A stretch of 64,000 nt of DNA from contig BSYQ01000008.1 in assembly GCA_030272585.1 (NCBI GenBank), positions 806,001 through 870,000 on the forward strand. Direction: 5' to 3'. Positions within the stretch are counted from its first letter, which is position 1; the number at the start of each line of letters is the position of its first letter. Below are positions 1-12,608 of the stretch, piece after piece. The stretch is from Bryopsis sp. KO-2023. Its lineage: Eukaryota > Chlorophyta > Ulvophyceae > Bryopsidales > Bryopsidaceae. The translations under genes were made by a program, and so were the position numbers. The notes under the pieces were generated by a model. The model was not told where the DNA came from, ran no database searches, and saw nothing but the letters and a program-made list of their open reading frames with translations.

Positions 1-1859
1 ATCCAATGAAGATGGCGCAGCAACAAAGCTGCTTGAAATGTCCAGGTGAGCGAACTCAGCAACAGGCTCATATAATATCCTGCTATTCTCGCCTGGTTTG
101 ATATAAAATGTTAATTTTGCCACAGGATAATCAAGGCTGTGAAGATATTGAGATTGCTGAAAGCAGTAAAGATGATGAAACTGCTTCGTTTGCCACAACT
201 TTTGGATGTTCTGGAGAGGTTGCTGGGAAAACCCATGTTCAGGCTCCTCCGGTTCTTATTTGCTGTGATTATCCTGTCTCATTGGAGCGCATGTTTCTTC
301 TACTACATGGCATACTTGCAGCCATCAAGTAGAACCACATGGCTGAACAAGGCTGAAATGGAGACAGCCAGCAACACAGAGAAGTAGGTGGCATCATCGA
401 TTCCCTTGGTAACCCAACTCTTGGTGGAATTCTGCACTCGAGCTCCAATGGCTGGCGGTGTGCATCTCCATTGCAGATACGTGACGTCGTTGTATTGGGC
501 GTTCGCGACGATGACGTCCGTTGGCTACGGAGACGTCGTGGCCGTGACCATCAACGAGAAGTTCACCGCTATTGTGTGCATGATCGTTGGGGTCACAGTG
601 TTTGCTTATTTGATGGGAGCAGTGACGTCGTTGCTGGGTGCGCTCAACTCTTCGCAAGCGAGGATTGCAGCCAAGAAGCAGCGAGTGGACGATTTTCTGA
701 GAGCCAGGAAGGTGAGCTATGACTTGCCCGCCTCCCTTCTCTGCTCGTCCAGCCGCCACCGAACGTATGTCTTGGAGGGCAATCCCTCATACCTCGTTTT
801 GCTCATATCTGTAGGTTCCCCAAATCATGGCGAACAAGATACGTCAGTTCTACAGTTACATAGTGGACAAGGAAGTGCGCAACGATGAAACCGACATCAT
901 CGCTGGGCTGCCGAACAAGCTTCGCACGGAAGTGATCCTCTACTTGTTCCGCGAAACCTTGGAGAAGGTGCTATATTTCGAGAATAAGGCCCCCAAGTTT
1001 ATCGCGGAGCTGGTTATGATGATGAAAATCGAGTTCTACGCTCCCGAAGATTTTGTCGTCGTTCAAGGAGAGCAGTCGACGGAGATGTATTTTGTCGGGG
1101 AGGGAACTCTTGCCATTCGCGATTACGGGAATATCGAGAATCTACCAAGTGAGCTGCTTTGGCTGCTTTCGGCAAGACGTCTTAGCAAATAGGACCACGG
1201 CCCAACGATTTCTTCTAATATTCATTGCCCTTCAGAAATTCTGTACTCTGGGGAAAACGTCAACGTGGAGTTCAAGCACTTGGGTTTTATTCACGCTGGA
1301 AGCCAGTTTGGCGAGTATGCATGCTTGACAATGGAGCCCAGGACTGCAACGGTCGTGGCGCACACTTTCGTCGAGCTCCACTCCCTTTCCCGAGCAGCGC
1401 TGCAGGAGGTCATGGGGAGGTGGCCAGAGTATGGAAACGAGATGACGCACCACATGATGAAGCAGTCGAGAGCTACGAAGGACAAGAAAAGGAAAGAAAA
1501 AGGTAGACCGAGTTCTGACCTCCACCGCCAGCGCGAGTTCTTCCAGATTGTGTAATCAACGGTATCGTTCACTGGCTGTGTGCGTCGTGTTCCCAGGCGC
1601 CGCCACCCCCAGAGCATTGACTATCACATCCGAAACACCTCAGAGGTCGTCTACCATTATCAAGCCGATGGCGGTGAGGACGCCAGCACTGGACTCTGGT
1701 AGTATTCACCACCGTGGTTCGCGAGAAAGGCACGGTGTCCAAATGGCGGGTGGCAACAATGCTAGCAACAACAGGGTGTTGAGCAACATGGACGAGTTCT
1801 TCCATCCCATGTTCACTTCTCAAAGCGACGAAGTGTTCCATCCGCATAAGGATAGATGA
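1..1859 (+). CDS. CNBD-containing voltage-gated-type ion channel, 5' truncated by window
   Basis: Plasma-membrane cation channel of the plant Shaker/HCN/CNG type, probably K+ selective. Six exons fit in frame: 1-45 (partial), 126-383, 477-711, 815-1148, 1236-1502 and 1597-1859, with introns of 80-103 bp. The joined frame gives a basic S4-like helix (RIIKAVKILRLLKAVK), an S5 helix (FLFAVIILSHWSACFF), a pore with the selectivity filter TSVGYGD at about 510-530, S6 (MIVGVTVFAYLMGAVTSLL), a C-linker, and a cyclic-nucleotide-binding domain with the phosphate-cassette pattern FGE...RTA near 1308-1350. The tail after the CNBD is basic (KDKKRKEK), then polar. No ankyrin repeats follow, unlike plant AKT channels. 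S1-S3 lie outside the window. The filter supports K+ selectivity; gating by nucleotide is inferred, not shown. Confidence 0.85.
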
Positions 1860-3335
1860 GAGATTGGAAGGATTGGGTGTGCGTGTGTGTGTGCATGAGT
1901 TTTGTTTGTTCGCGTGTGGGAACCGCTGGAGCGTGAGCGCCAGTGTATTGAGTTAGAAAGAAAGTGGGGGTTAAGACCTTGGGGGGCATAGCATAAGGGG
2001 GAAAGACATAGGAGATGGATGCGTTTCAGACAATCGGCGCCAGCTATCCCCTCTTTGTAAAGCATCAGTATAGTTGAGTAGCCGTTCTCATCTTGGCTGA
2101 GCCTGGGGGGAACCTGTCTTAATCGTAAGAAATTCCCAAAGTTTGAAAAGTGGAAAATCGCATTTCGCTTGTGTCGTGCACTTTTGGTCCAGCAGAAGCG
2201 CCCTCACATTGCAACCCGTTTGTATGGGAGCCTGGTTTACACATTCACATCATGGTAATGAAATATTCAGCGATCAGCCCGGGACCAAACACACTTCACC
2301 AAAGTGGACGTCCAAACGGGGGGAGGACGGAGTGTCTCGCTTTGCCTCTCCAGGTCGTGGAACGCTGGATCTCTGAACCGAGACCTGCAGCGATAGCCGC
2401 TACAGTGTGTCTTGAGGTGGGGGACGTCCTTTGAACATACGGAAGGTGGGTGTCTGGCTCCCACTCGGGGCCTTGTCGAATTGCGGTATATTCGCGCAGG
2501 AATCAGCACGTCTCTCTAGCCCGTTCTGGGCATTTTTAGAGATGCTGTTGTACCGAAGTCCATGGGAGTCTGTTGGTTTCGTGCACGAGGAAAGTCGTTG
2601 GGTTTGACTTCGATGCAAGCCAACAACCAGCGTAGTTTGGTGGTCGCAGCGTTGGTTTATGATGCTTCTCTTTTTCGTGGCGCAGCGTTGATTTTCCATC
2701 TTGTACTGAAGATTTGTTTACCGTGGGAATGACGTCCTTGACACTCTGCCGAATTAAATCCTGTTTCGCGTGGAGATTTCTGATCGTGTCGTTCAGGACG
2801 CCAGTGAAAAGGATTATTTGGTGCAGTCCCTTCGTTGGTTGGCGTCGTTGACTCGGTTGAGGTCAATCGGAATTCCGTTTTCCTCGTCGTACTGCGAGTT
2901 TCTGGCCTCCTTGAGCGCGTTTCTGTCATTGTAGTCGGCTCGATCGACAAGCTTCGGGTGCGCAACGAAAGGCCCATGAAGTTTTTATACTTTGAAGTGA
3001 AAAGAATGAGGGGGGCGTATCGTTCTTGTCTGGCTTCGGGTCGATTTCGCATCGCATCGCTTCAGTTCGCGCTATTTCAAGATGTTTTGTCCCGTCCATG
3101 CCTTTCCACAGAACCAACACTAGAATTTTCTCTACTTCCACCAACGACTGCCTTTTGAAATCAAGAAAATCGGTTTGGGTGGGTCTTTCTGGCTTTTGTG
3201 GCAAAATATCACACCTCCAGCCAAGCTCATTTTTATTTCTATGCCGAAATATCACCCCTTGTTTATGAAAGGATCCTTTGCCAATATGAACACATATCGA
3301 TAGCTTTTTGCTCGCAGGTCTGACTCCCCATTAAA
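1860..3335. other. Intergenic stretch, presumed 3' flank of channel and promoter of Alfin-like gene
   Basis: No open frame here has splice sites and recognisable protein similarity. A GT-rich run (about 1876-1915) follows the channel stop codon. An AG at 3316-3317 just before the Alfin-like start could be the acceptor of a 5' UTR intron. I see no RNA gene or repeat. Confidence 0.4.
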
Positions 3336-5672
3336 ATGCGGACACTGTACGATGCATTTGCTGAGTATGTGGGGAGGAGGAAAGCCATCCTCAAGGCATT
3401 GACAACAGAGTGAGAATATTTTGAAAATATAATATAATAATATATAAAATGTCACAAAGGAATATTTTCTTCTGCTTTTTCCCTGGCTGCAAAAAGATCC
3501 CCACACACATCAAATCCAGTCCAATGAGCAATTCAAACGCCATTAAAAAAATGTCAGATTCGCCCACTATATCCAAGCATTCAGGATTAATGTCATGAAA
3601 ACACTGAACGAAGATTATCCTTATGATGTACAGTGTGGAGCATTTTTGGCAGCAGTGCGACCCCAACCAAGACAATCTCTGCCTGTACGGACATCCAAAT
3701 GGAAGCTGGACCGTCGGCCTCCCCGCCGAGGAAGTGCCAACGGAAACCCCTGAACCGACCCTTGGCATCAATTACGCAAGAGATGGAATGAAGGTACTTT
3801 GCAGATATGTGTATATCTGTCAAAACTTTTTTCTACCGACTTTTTCCATAGGGGTCAACACCTCAACACCAGGAATGCACACATGGAAATGACAACATAT
3901 CCATGTTTAGATGCATGCATGCATGCATTTCATGCAAGCCTTGAAATGTAGGGGGGGGGTCCACATGTGTTCAGGGAGCCACAGTGCCCTTCAATTGCAT
4001 TTTTTTCTTTTTTTTCACCTGACAAGAAGACCTCCTTTGTGGAGCCATTTTGAAGTCTTTTACTAAGCAGTCCATCTTCTATGAGTATCTTGTAAAGGTT
4101 ACCTGAGCTTTTTGCCCCGAAACGCTGAATATGTTCTAGGAATATCTATGGATTTTTTGTTGTTTCTTTGTTAGAGGCAGGATTGGCTGTCTTTGGTGGC
4201 AATATATTCGGATTCGTGGTTGATGTCCCTGGCCTTTTTCATGGCATCCAGGTTGGATAAAGACCAAAGGTGGGTTCAAATCGAGCAAAACCTGATGTAT
4301 TGGTTTTTCCCACATGAATATTTCCAGCAAGTTTTAACAAAGCCTCCCCACAGGATACGATGCAAGACATCCAGAATGCTGTACATTTGAAAGGGGGGGG
4401 GGAGGAAAGTGGAGATGCATTTGTTTAGGATGAGGATTGCTCCCTTTACCTGTGAAAAAAAGTGTGAGAAGAGTTTTAAATGTGTGATATGTGTGTGAGA
4501 TTCTGCAGGGAGGAATTATTTTCGTTAATGAACAAGATTCCGACATGTTATGACATAATTTCTGGACGGTGTGCACCTGGGGACTGGGAAACGCTAGCTG
4601 AAGGAGCCCTTCATGCCATCAAGCCACTCATGGACCAGGAACATGTCAGTAGCACTATTTTTTTTTATCTTATTTTATATTTATCATTTCATTTCATTTT
4701 ATTATTTTTTATTATTATTTTTTAACAAAACAAAGCTTGGTTGGCAAAAGATCTGTGGGTCCAGGCTCAAGTATTGAAGGAAAAATCGAGTGGTAGAGGA
4801 AGCTTCCTCCCATTTTTAGTATTTTCATGTCAGTTTTCATCGCAGGGTGCACCAGTATGAAATAATGTCAAGAATGGCCAGAAATGTCAATTTTAGAGTG
4901 AAAGATTTATTTCCAGAAAAAGTTATTCGTTTGCTGCAATTTTTTTTAATTATTTCACCTCATTTCGTGGATTTTCTGTTTTGGCAGGAAATGGAGGGTA
5001 TGGACGAGGAATACGAAGAGGAGGTTGGGGAGGAGGAAGGGTGGGAGGATGGGGACGGGGAGCCATGTCCGACATGCGGAAAGTTATACAGGTGCTCAAC
5101 AATTCACCCCATTTGCAACCTTATAGTGTCTATTTATATCCACTCAGAATGCTGCATTGTGGATGGCGAGCTTTTGATCTGGATGTAGTGCGTTTGAAAA
5201 TGTCCCATTCAGTTTTGTTCTTACTAATGTTCTGTGGAACTTCTGCAGGGAAGGGGAGTTTTGGATAGCTTGCGATTTCTGCAATATATGGTATTGCGGC
5301 CGATGTGCTAAGGTGAGGATTCCAATGCAAGAAAATCTAGAAAAATAGAAAAATCACACATTTTCATAAGTGTTTTTTTGGAGTCCCTGTTTCACACCCT
5401 GTTTCCACGACTTTTTTTCCAATGAGCAGCCACTGGTGGGGTGCAGCCAGGGTCAACCCTCCCACACACACACACCTCTCTTTCTGTATGCATCTATATT
5501 ATACTTATGTATATATTGATGTATGTTAAGAACAATGACCGGGTGGTTCCGGTTGCAATCGAACTGATGCTGCTGTCTGACTCGGGGTGCTTGTGTTTCA
5601 AACCAGATGAACGATGGAAAGGCCAGACAAGTTCGGAAGTGGAAATGCCCCGGTTGCATGGCAGACGGTTGA
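3336..5672 (+). CDS. Alfin-like PHD-finger protein
   Basis: Nuclear chromatin reader; plant Alfin-like proteins bind H3K4me3 through a C-terminal PHD finger. Seven exons join in phase to 230 residues, normal for the family: 3336-3409, 3634-3793, 4181-4269, 4509-4644, 4988-5091, 5249-5312 and 5607-5672. The N-terminal Alfin domain is unmistakable ([49 protein letters not shown]). An acidic linker (about 154-178) precedes the PHD finger. Zinc ligands are C180/C183, C196/C199, C204/C207 and C223/C226. Position 204 is normally His (WFHGKC) but here is Cys (WYCGRC). The aromatic-cage Trp at 202 is kept. The start is the first ATG after an in-frame TGA upstream and gives the usual N terminus, though slightly short. 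Confidence 0.93.
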
Positions 5673-6678
5673 TTCATGCCCCTCCCGAAAATTGACCCAT
5701 GACAAAAGAAAACCCCACAAAGTCAAGCCGACAAACTCCTCCAAATCGTTCCCAGTAATCCTCGAGTGGCGGTTTTCTTTTCAGTTTCGGACGTTCTTTT
5801 ACAACCCTTTTTTGTTTTTTTGAATTGGAAGTGAGGGGGGGCGAGGATCGGAATTAGGATGAATTTCTGGTGCTTCATCGTGAAGGGTTTTCCAGTAACA
5901 GCAAGAAATGCAAAAACAAAAAAAAACATTTTGTTGAGGTGTCCAATCTTTAGAGGATGAATGGTATCAAATTAGCAATCGGTAGTAACCTACAGGAATC
6001 TGTGACTTTTTTTTTGGACTGTGAAACAAAAAAGACAAAGGTGGCAATTAGGAGCTGGACGAACCAGCCATTCGTAATGGTGGGTAAGGTATCTAGGGAA
6101 AAATGGTTGTAAAAAAAAAGCATGGAAACGATGCTTCTGTCGTTTCAGTTTCGCGTTGTTCAAAATCCACAAAAATCATTACCAGCAAGCAAAGCAAGAA
6201 AATTGCTCCTTTGAAATTTTCGAGTTGGGGTTCTTCTATGCACACCCAATGAATTGTAGTTTCTTGCCTCTGAAACCTTGCATCACTGCTCCGCGTGCGT
6301 TTCTTTCTTTGTCGCGTAACGCCACCGTTTTGCTGGCGTTACGCAATCACAATACAAAGCGCAACCCCCAAGGAGTTGGGTAGGCTGGCCAGCATTGCGG
6401 TGCAGCCCTTCTGTCTGGCGACTGAACAGGCAATTTCGAGCCATGTGCGCAACATATTTATATTTATAGGGAAGCATTGTACTAATATCTTACAAGGTTC
6501 TACATGATTATATTCTACATAGGTGACGTGGGTAGTTAATTTTTGTACGTATCTTCGCCTCAACGAAACCACGCCCGCTTGGCGAACGACCGGGAAAGGA
6601 AACCGAACGCGCGCACGGAAGAGCAAAAAACTATTGGGGGTAGATCCGCATCATAAAAAAACAAGGGGGCGAATTCAG
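5673..6678. other. Intergenic stretch with a perfect hairpin
   Basis: No gene is recognised. It holds A/T homopolymers and an 11-bp perfect inverted repeat with a 9-nt loop at 6314-6344 (GCGTAACGCCA / TGGCGTTACGC). The last few hundred bases are probably the promoter and 5' UTR of the AMMECR1-family gene. Confidence 0.45.
6314..6344. repeat. 11-bp perfect inverted repeat (hairpin)
   Basis: GCGTAACGCCA at 6314-6324 and its exact reverse complement at 6334-6344, separated by 9 nt. It lies about 335 bp upstream of the AMMECR1-family start. Whether it is a protein-binding site, an RNA hairpin or chance is unknown. Confidence 0.6.
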
Positions 6679-9117
6679 ATGACGTCCACGAACGGTGGAG
6701 AAATATGCTCGGAGGATGCGATAGCCAGCAAGGAACTGTGCGAGTATTGTTTCGATGCGCTGATTAATGTTTTCACGGGGGAAACGATGGAGGAGCCGTG
6801 CTTCCCTCAGGTCTTCTGGTGTGTTTTGTATTTTTTTTTTCCTCATCGTCTGTCAGTTTTTGTTTTTTATACCTTTCTAAAAATCTGTTTTATTTTTCAA
6901 CTTATCGAAAGTGTTGCAAAAAAAAAAAAGAGTTCCTCACCGATGATCCAAATCTCATTCTGCTTCCAATTGTTGAAAAGTGAAAACCGATTTTCTTGGC
7001 TTGAAAATATTGCCGCTAATATTCTGTCGAATAAAAAACTTTATCAAGCCAATGGCCTCAAGGAAGCCAATTTAACAGTCCATTTTTTTTTCCGAAAAAT
7101 TATGCAGATACAAAACAAATAAACAAATGTTGCTTTCATTATCGAGTTTAGTTTAGTAAAGCAAATCCATGACCTGTTTTGTAAACTATGAATGCGAATG
7201 CAAAAAAAAAAAAAAAACAATTCTTCACCGATCGATCCGTTGAGAAAATGCCGAGGTTTCACCTGATGCAACCACTATAATTATTGTTGTTGTTTAAATA
7301 ATTTTTTTGGAATGATTGTTTTGGTGGTGTTTTTTTTTCCTCTTTCCAGTCCGCTGTTCGTGTCCTGGAATAAACGGGGTCCAGTCAATGGAAACGGGCA
7401 AGAGAGTGGTGTCAGGATGAGGGGTTGTGTTGGAACTCTGGAAGCCAGGTGGCTACATTCCGCTTTGAAGGATTTCGCCTTGCGAAGGTGAAAAAAAAGC
7501 CATCCAAAAAAAAACCCAAAAAAAGAAAAGAAAAAAGAAAGAGAACTGAAAAGGAAAGGAAAGGAACAAGCTGTTATATAAACACTGACAGATTTTTTTA
7601 ATTTTATCACGACTTGTGTTTTTTTTGCTGATGGGTTTTTTTTCCCCTTCTTTATTCGTTTATTTTTTTAAAGCAGAAGGTTCCTTGGTTGCCCAGCATT
7701 GTTAATTTTCGACGTTTCGTTGAGGTTTCCTCGGGTGTTGTTTTCTTTCCATGCTTGCATTTTTTTTCCTTTCCTTTTTTCAGTTTAATGGGGTTATCCT
7801 TTGAGGCCACCTTTTAGCTGACAAATTTGACCCCTTTTTTTTTGTTGACAGTGCATTCAAAGATCGTCGATTCAACCCCATATCTGAAGATGAGGTGCCA
7901 TTTTTAATTTGCACTGTTTCCTTGCTGAGAGCGTTCAGGCCAGCCAAGGGGGTAGAGGTAAGCAAGGGAAAAATATATTGATAATAATATTGGAAAATTT
8001 TAAAAAACAAAATATAATGCAATCCATTTTCCATTACATGAATCGTCTGTTTCGGTCAGTTTTTTCCCAGCTTTTTTTGTTTTGTTTTTGTTTTTTTCTT
8101 TTTCTTTTTCTTTTTCTTTTCCTCATTGGCTCCCCCTTGTGTTTGGATTTTTTTTTTCCGAACAATCAATTTTTTTATTGTCAAAATCTGCCGACGGTCA
8201 GTACCTGGATGAACAAAAAGTTTTCTGAACCCCAAGAAAACAATAAGTATTTCTTGAATTTCTGTTATGTATTTGTTTGTTTTTTTAATTTATTCTTGCA
8301 ATCATATGGTCAGAATTTTATGTGAGATGAATATGTGCCGTGTGTGTGTGTGTGTTTTCAGGATTGGATAATTGGAGTGAACGGGTTGATAATCAAGTTT
8401 TTGGATCCTCTGGATCAGTGTTATCGAAGTGCAACATACCTGCCCTATGTCGCACAGGAAAACATGTGGAATCATTACGAAACAGTTGACCAGCTCATCC
8501 GAAAGTCAGGTAATCCGACCGCACTGAATAACGAAAATGGCGATATGTGTGTACAATCGGAACAAAAAATCGATCAAAGTCAGACACCAAAAGTAAAAAC
8601 ATGAAGGTTCTCTCCGAAGAAAAAATTGATCTCTTCTTTTTTTCAATCTTTATGGAGCAGACATGGAATGATGGGGGGGGGGATCGCCAACTAATATTTT
8701 TGAAGGAAGAAAGTTAGATCATAACTATATTTCTTTCTTTTTTTTGTTGGAAGAATTGCTTTTTCTTAGTCATTCCCCCCCCCTTTTTTTTGTGAATTCC
8801 ACCATGATCTGGTTCGTGGTGTTATCAGGAAAAATCACCTATGCCTTGGGGGGGGGGGATTCAATAATTTGTCATGTTTCAAGAATTTGTCATGTTATGT
8901 ATTTTTGCATGCAGGGTTCAATGGGTACATCAGCGACGAACTGAGACATTCACTGGAGATCACGGTGTACGAGTGTAGCGTGTTTTCCTATTCTTACGAT
9001 GACTACCTTCAATCGCGCTGCCACCAAATTCAACCCCCAGTCAAGCCAAACGGTTGCATCATCAACAATCAGTCCACACACAATGATATCCACACTCACA
9101 CGCACGAAAACGAGTGA
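6679..9117 (+). CDS. AMMECR1-domain protein
   Basis: Member of the AMMECR1 family, conserved from archaea to human and of unknown biochemical activity. Five exons: 6679-6818, 7350-7487, 7852-7957, 8362-8509 and 8915-9117, giving 244 residues. Family signatures are in order: CEYCFDAL near the N terminus, PLFVSWNKRG, the invariant RGCVGT near residues 70-75, SAFKDRRFNP, CTVSLL, TYLPYVAQEN, and the C-terminal VFSYSYDDYLQSR, followed by a polar tail rich in His and Thr. The first donor is set at the GTGTGT after 6818 because only this keeps phase with the second exon; a nearby GTCTTC at 6811 does not. The start codon leaves a short 20-residue leader before the domain. There are no membrane or signal segments, so it is probably cytosolic or nuclear. 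Confidence 0.9.
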
Positions 9118-11918
9118 AAAAAAAAAAAAAGAGAGAGAGAAAGTGAACCCATCGGTCGGTCGGTCTGCCGGAATTATGTAATTCACAACTAATGGACTGG
9201 GGAAAGTATGTATTAAAAGGAGTATGGGAGGGGGAGGGGGGAATATATATTTTGATTTTATGTTTTGGTGGTGGTGGTTTTTTTTTCTTTTGGCATGCAA
9301 ACAAAATAGGAGGGGTTCTCAGGGAAATATCATCATTCTCTACGTAGTTTGATCGCGGTCGTCTGTAAATCAAAAAAAGGAGGGGGAAAAGTACAGGAGG
9401 TGAAATGGCGGATTGGGGTGGGGGATGTTTGAGGTTTTAAAAGAGAATAATGGCGACCGTGGCTATTTTTAAGAAAAAAGGGAAAAAAAACGGAGGGGAA
9501 ATTATCAAGAAAAGGATAGATGCATGACAGAAAAGAGGGAAAAACACCAGGGCTGGAACTACTCTTGGAAATGTGCTCTTTTCTTTCAGTGTTTGTGTGT
9601 TTTTCCAAAAAAGAAATCATATACACTCAAGACTCTATATACGGAGATGCACCTCTTGTAATGGTTGGGAAATTCCAAAAAAAAAGCAAAAAAAACAGCT
9701 GTAGAGACAAGAAAAAACATATGTACAAATGGGGTTTTGAAAAAAAAAGTTGGAAAAGTAGGGGGGTGGGAAGGACATGAGATGAGATGATTGTTTTTTT
9801 CTTTCCCCTCTTTCCAACCAAAATGTGAAACTCGTAGATTGAATGAATTATCTGTTGGCCTTTCCGGAAGGCTCAAATGTAGGTGTATTTTAAATATGCA
9901 AGAAATTTTTGTTCTCGTAGGAGGGAGGGGAAGGGGGGGCTATAATATGTGTTATATTGTCAGGTGCTATGTTATTTTTCACTCTATTTCACCGTGACTC
10001 AAACTAATTATTCATCTGGTTGCAAGAGGAGGGTACAAGAAAACGGTAAGGTAAGAATGATTTAGTCACAAGATAAATTTTTGAAGAGGGCCGACGCGAT
10101 ATTTGTGTTGTGGTGGGGGTTGCTGTGGTGGGTTTTTTTTTCCTGTTCTTGCGGTGCCAGTATTTCTGCACAAGGAAAAACATCAGAGAATCTTGGATAA
10201 TGTTTGGGGGTACATGAATACGAGCAGGCAGGTTCACCAGTTGGGTTCCTGCGATGTCCTGTTTTTTTTTTTGTCAAAATGGCATCCACCCTGGGTTTAT
10301 TCGATTTGTTTCAGCAAAAATTTCCTGGAAGCACCAGGCCACCCTATCTCTATACTTAGGCAACATGGAAATTGGGGGAGTGCACCAAGTTTCACCACCA
10401 CTCATCAGCTTTTTAAGGCACTACCACACACAACAAAAAGAAAAATAAATTCTGTGTGAAAATGCAACAGCGCAAATGCAAGTCAAGCCACAGCACAAGA
10501 CATCATTTTGGTTGGTAGTTTATCATTGCATCGATCCATGTTGGGATCAAAAAGACTCAATGTGCTGGGTGAAATCTGAGCAAGCTTTTTCACAAAAAAA
10601 AAAAATCGATGCTCTCTTATACTTGGTTACAAAACCCCCCCTTCTCAGCAGTCCCCATATTCCTTTGTACACCATGATTTTTCTTTCAAAATCACAAACT
10701 CATGCCAAACCAGCACAACCCAGCTCCACAGCACTTGAATGCGTTAAAAACACCGAGATGGCACCCAAATATCCTCCTATTACTCTCTTACCCCATTTCA
10801 AATTCCACCATAAGATTGACTAACCAAGTATTTTTATGATTGAAAACCAGAAAAAAAAACGAAGGAAAAGGAGAAAAAAAAAATCACGGAGGGAGGAAGA
10901 AAAAAAAACAAAAACGCCCCCTCCGACTGTGTCTTATTTTTTATCTTTCCCTCCACAGTTCAAAATTATGATTCAATTGTAAAATGGATGATTTTTTTGG
11001 TGGGGAGAAAACCCTGTTTAATTCAAAAGCTTATATACCCAACAAGTTTTCCTAGTCCCTCCGAATCATTTTTATTCTTAATCAGTGTTTATATCTCCCT
11101 CTTCCCCCCCCCCCCAAAAAAAAAAAAAGAAATTTGTCCCTCAGGATTGGATTTTTAGAAAATGTGCTAGCCCCATAGACTGAAAAAGTGTGACAGTGAG
11201 GTGTCACACTTTTTTCAGTAGATCTCACACTAAAAAGAAATCCCCACCAGCTGAGGGCAAGTGTCGAGAGTGCAGGAAAAAAAATATATCGAACATAAGA
11301 AATGTACATTGCAAAAAACAAAACAAAACAAAAAAGAGTTCGAAGGACCTACCCCCAGGTTCGGTTCATTTAAATGTAAATAACGACTTTTTTTTTTTAC
11401 TTTTTTTTTTTAATCTGCGCAAAAGCATGCTCTAGAAAACATGATGGATTCAAAACAAAGCCAAAAGAAACAAACAAAAAACAAAAAACCAACAAGACAT
11501 CCCAATTTTTTGGGGCATCCTTTATTCTCCAGCTAAGTTTCTGACACAAAAGCAGTATCAATTGACAGCAATCCACCACGTTTTCCTTTTGTTTTTCTTT
11601 TCTTTTATCGTGATAAATTCAATTCTCCATTGTTGAAAATTCCAGGTCCCCCCCTCTCGTTCATAATTTTAAAACAGGACAGAACCCACAGGCTGCCCAT
11701 TATTCCTAGAAAAAAAAGGGAAAAAAATCCGCTGCACCATAATATCAAAATACGTTGGTCGACTAAACAACACCAACAAGCCATTCATATTGCATATTCA
11801 ATCCAAACATGTCTACAATGGATCCACTCTCTCTTGCCAGCCCTTTTACACAATCACCCCAAATCAATGCCCACCGAACGATTGCATGAAATTCGATTTG
11901 CTTGTAAAGTCGTGCATG
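9118..11918. other. Long non-coding stretch, homopolymer-rich
   Basis: About 2.8 kb with no frame that joins into a recognisable protein. Dense A, T, G and C runs make most frames low-complexity. The one distinct structure is a strong inverted repeat at 11179-11219. Confidence 0.4.
11179..11219. repeat. 17-bp inverted repeat with 6-nt loop
   Basis: Left arm ACTGAAAAAGTGTGACA at 11179-11195; the right arm (11202-11219) is its reverse complement with one extra T in the T run. Loop GTGAGG. A hairpin this long is unlikely by chance. It could be the tip of a small foldback transposon, a small-RNA precursor or a transcript 3' end. Confidence 0.6.
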
Positions 11919-12608
11919 TCAGTCCTGTGGACGCAAGGAGGTTGGGAAAGCAAGGGGTTGATTTTCGACGTCCCCGACAGGCGTGACGGACCGTCGCGAA
12001 ATCAGCCGACGATGCATGTAGATCTTTTGCCACTCCAGCCCGACGGAAATGGTCAGCACGCCACCGATAACGATCAGCGGCGCCAACAGAACCACCAGCC
12101 ATGGAGAACCCAACGACGATTCCGAATCTTCCCCCACACTATGGAAAAGCGACGTGTATAGCACCAGCAAAAAACACCCCGCGTTCCAAAGTAGAGAAAC
12201 CGTGGTGGCCACCACCACCCGAGCGGTTATTTCCCCCGTTGGCGAACCGTATCTGTCCGCCAGCAACACGTCCCTGCTTCTATAGCCCACCTTCCCCGTG
12301 CTCATCTCCTGAACGTTAAAAGTGAAAGTGGTCGCTTCGATCTCGCCACCGAAATAGTCGTCGCTGTCGGGATCCACGCTGTCGTGGAATGCGTCTCCAG
12401 TGAACAGCGGAACTTTCCCCAGCTCCGGTGTCGTGCCGCTTTCCGTGAATGCATCGGACAACACCAGATCCCCACAACTACGAACGGACTGGCCCCCGTC
12501 CAGATCAGCGTCTTGACTGTTATCGTCGCTGGAGGATCTGGCCTCCCTGTTTCGAGCTGGACAGGTCGCGCACCTGTGCGGAGATCGCTCTTTTTTGTCG
12601 CCAGGCAT
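11919..12608 (-). CDS. Unrecognised protein with two transmembrane helices
   Basis: Uninterrupted 229-residue frame with GC-rich, clearly coding composition. Residues 1-90 are polar and acidic with a Cys-rich start (CATC). Residues 91-125 form a soluble stretch (TFTFNVQEMSTGKVGYRSRD). Two hydrophobic helices follow at about 129-156 and 168-189, with an acidic loop between them and a basic 40-residue tail (MHRRLISRR). This suggests a small membrane protein with a membrane hairpin and both ends on the same side. I do not recognise a family; the layout is loosely like DUF3592-type proteins but that is not established. Upstream exons cannot be excluded, as the first Met is only the first in the open frame. 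Confidence 0.5.
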   Translation of the reverse strand: MPGDKKERSPHRCATCPARNREARSSSDDNSQDADLDGGQSVRSCGDLVLSDAFTESGTTPELGKVPLFTGDAFHDSVDPDSDDYFGGEIEATTFTFNVQEMSTGKVGYRSRDVLLADRYGSPTGEITARVVVATTVSLLWNAGCFLLVLYTSLFHSVGEDSESSLGSPWLVVLLAPLIVIGGVLTISVGLEWQKIYMHRRLISRRSVTPVGDVENQPLAFPTSLRPQD

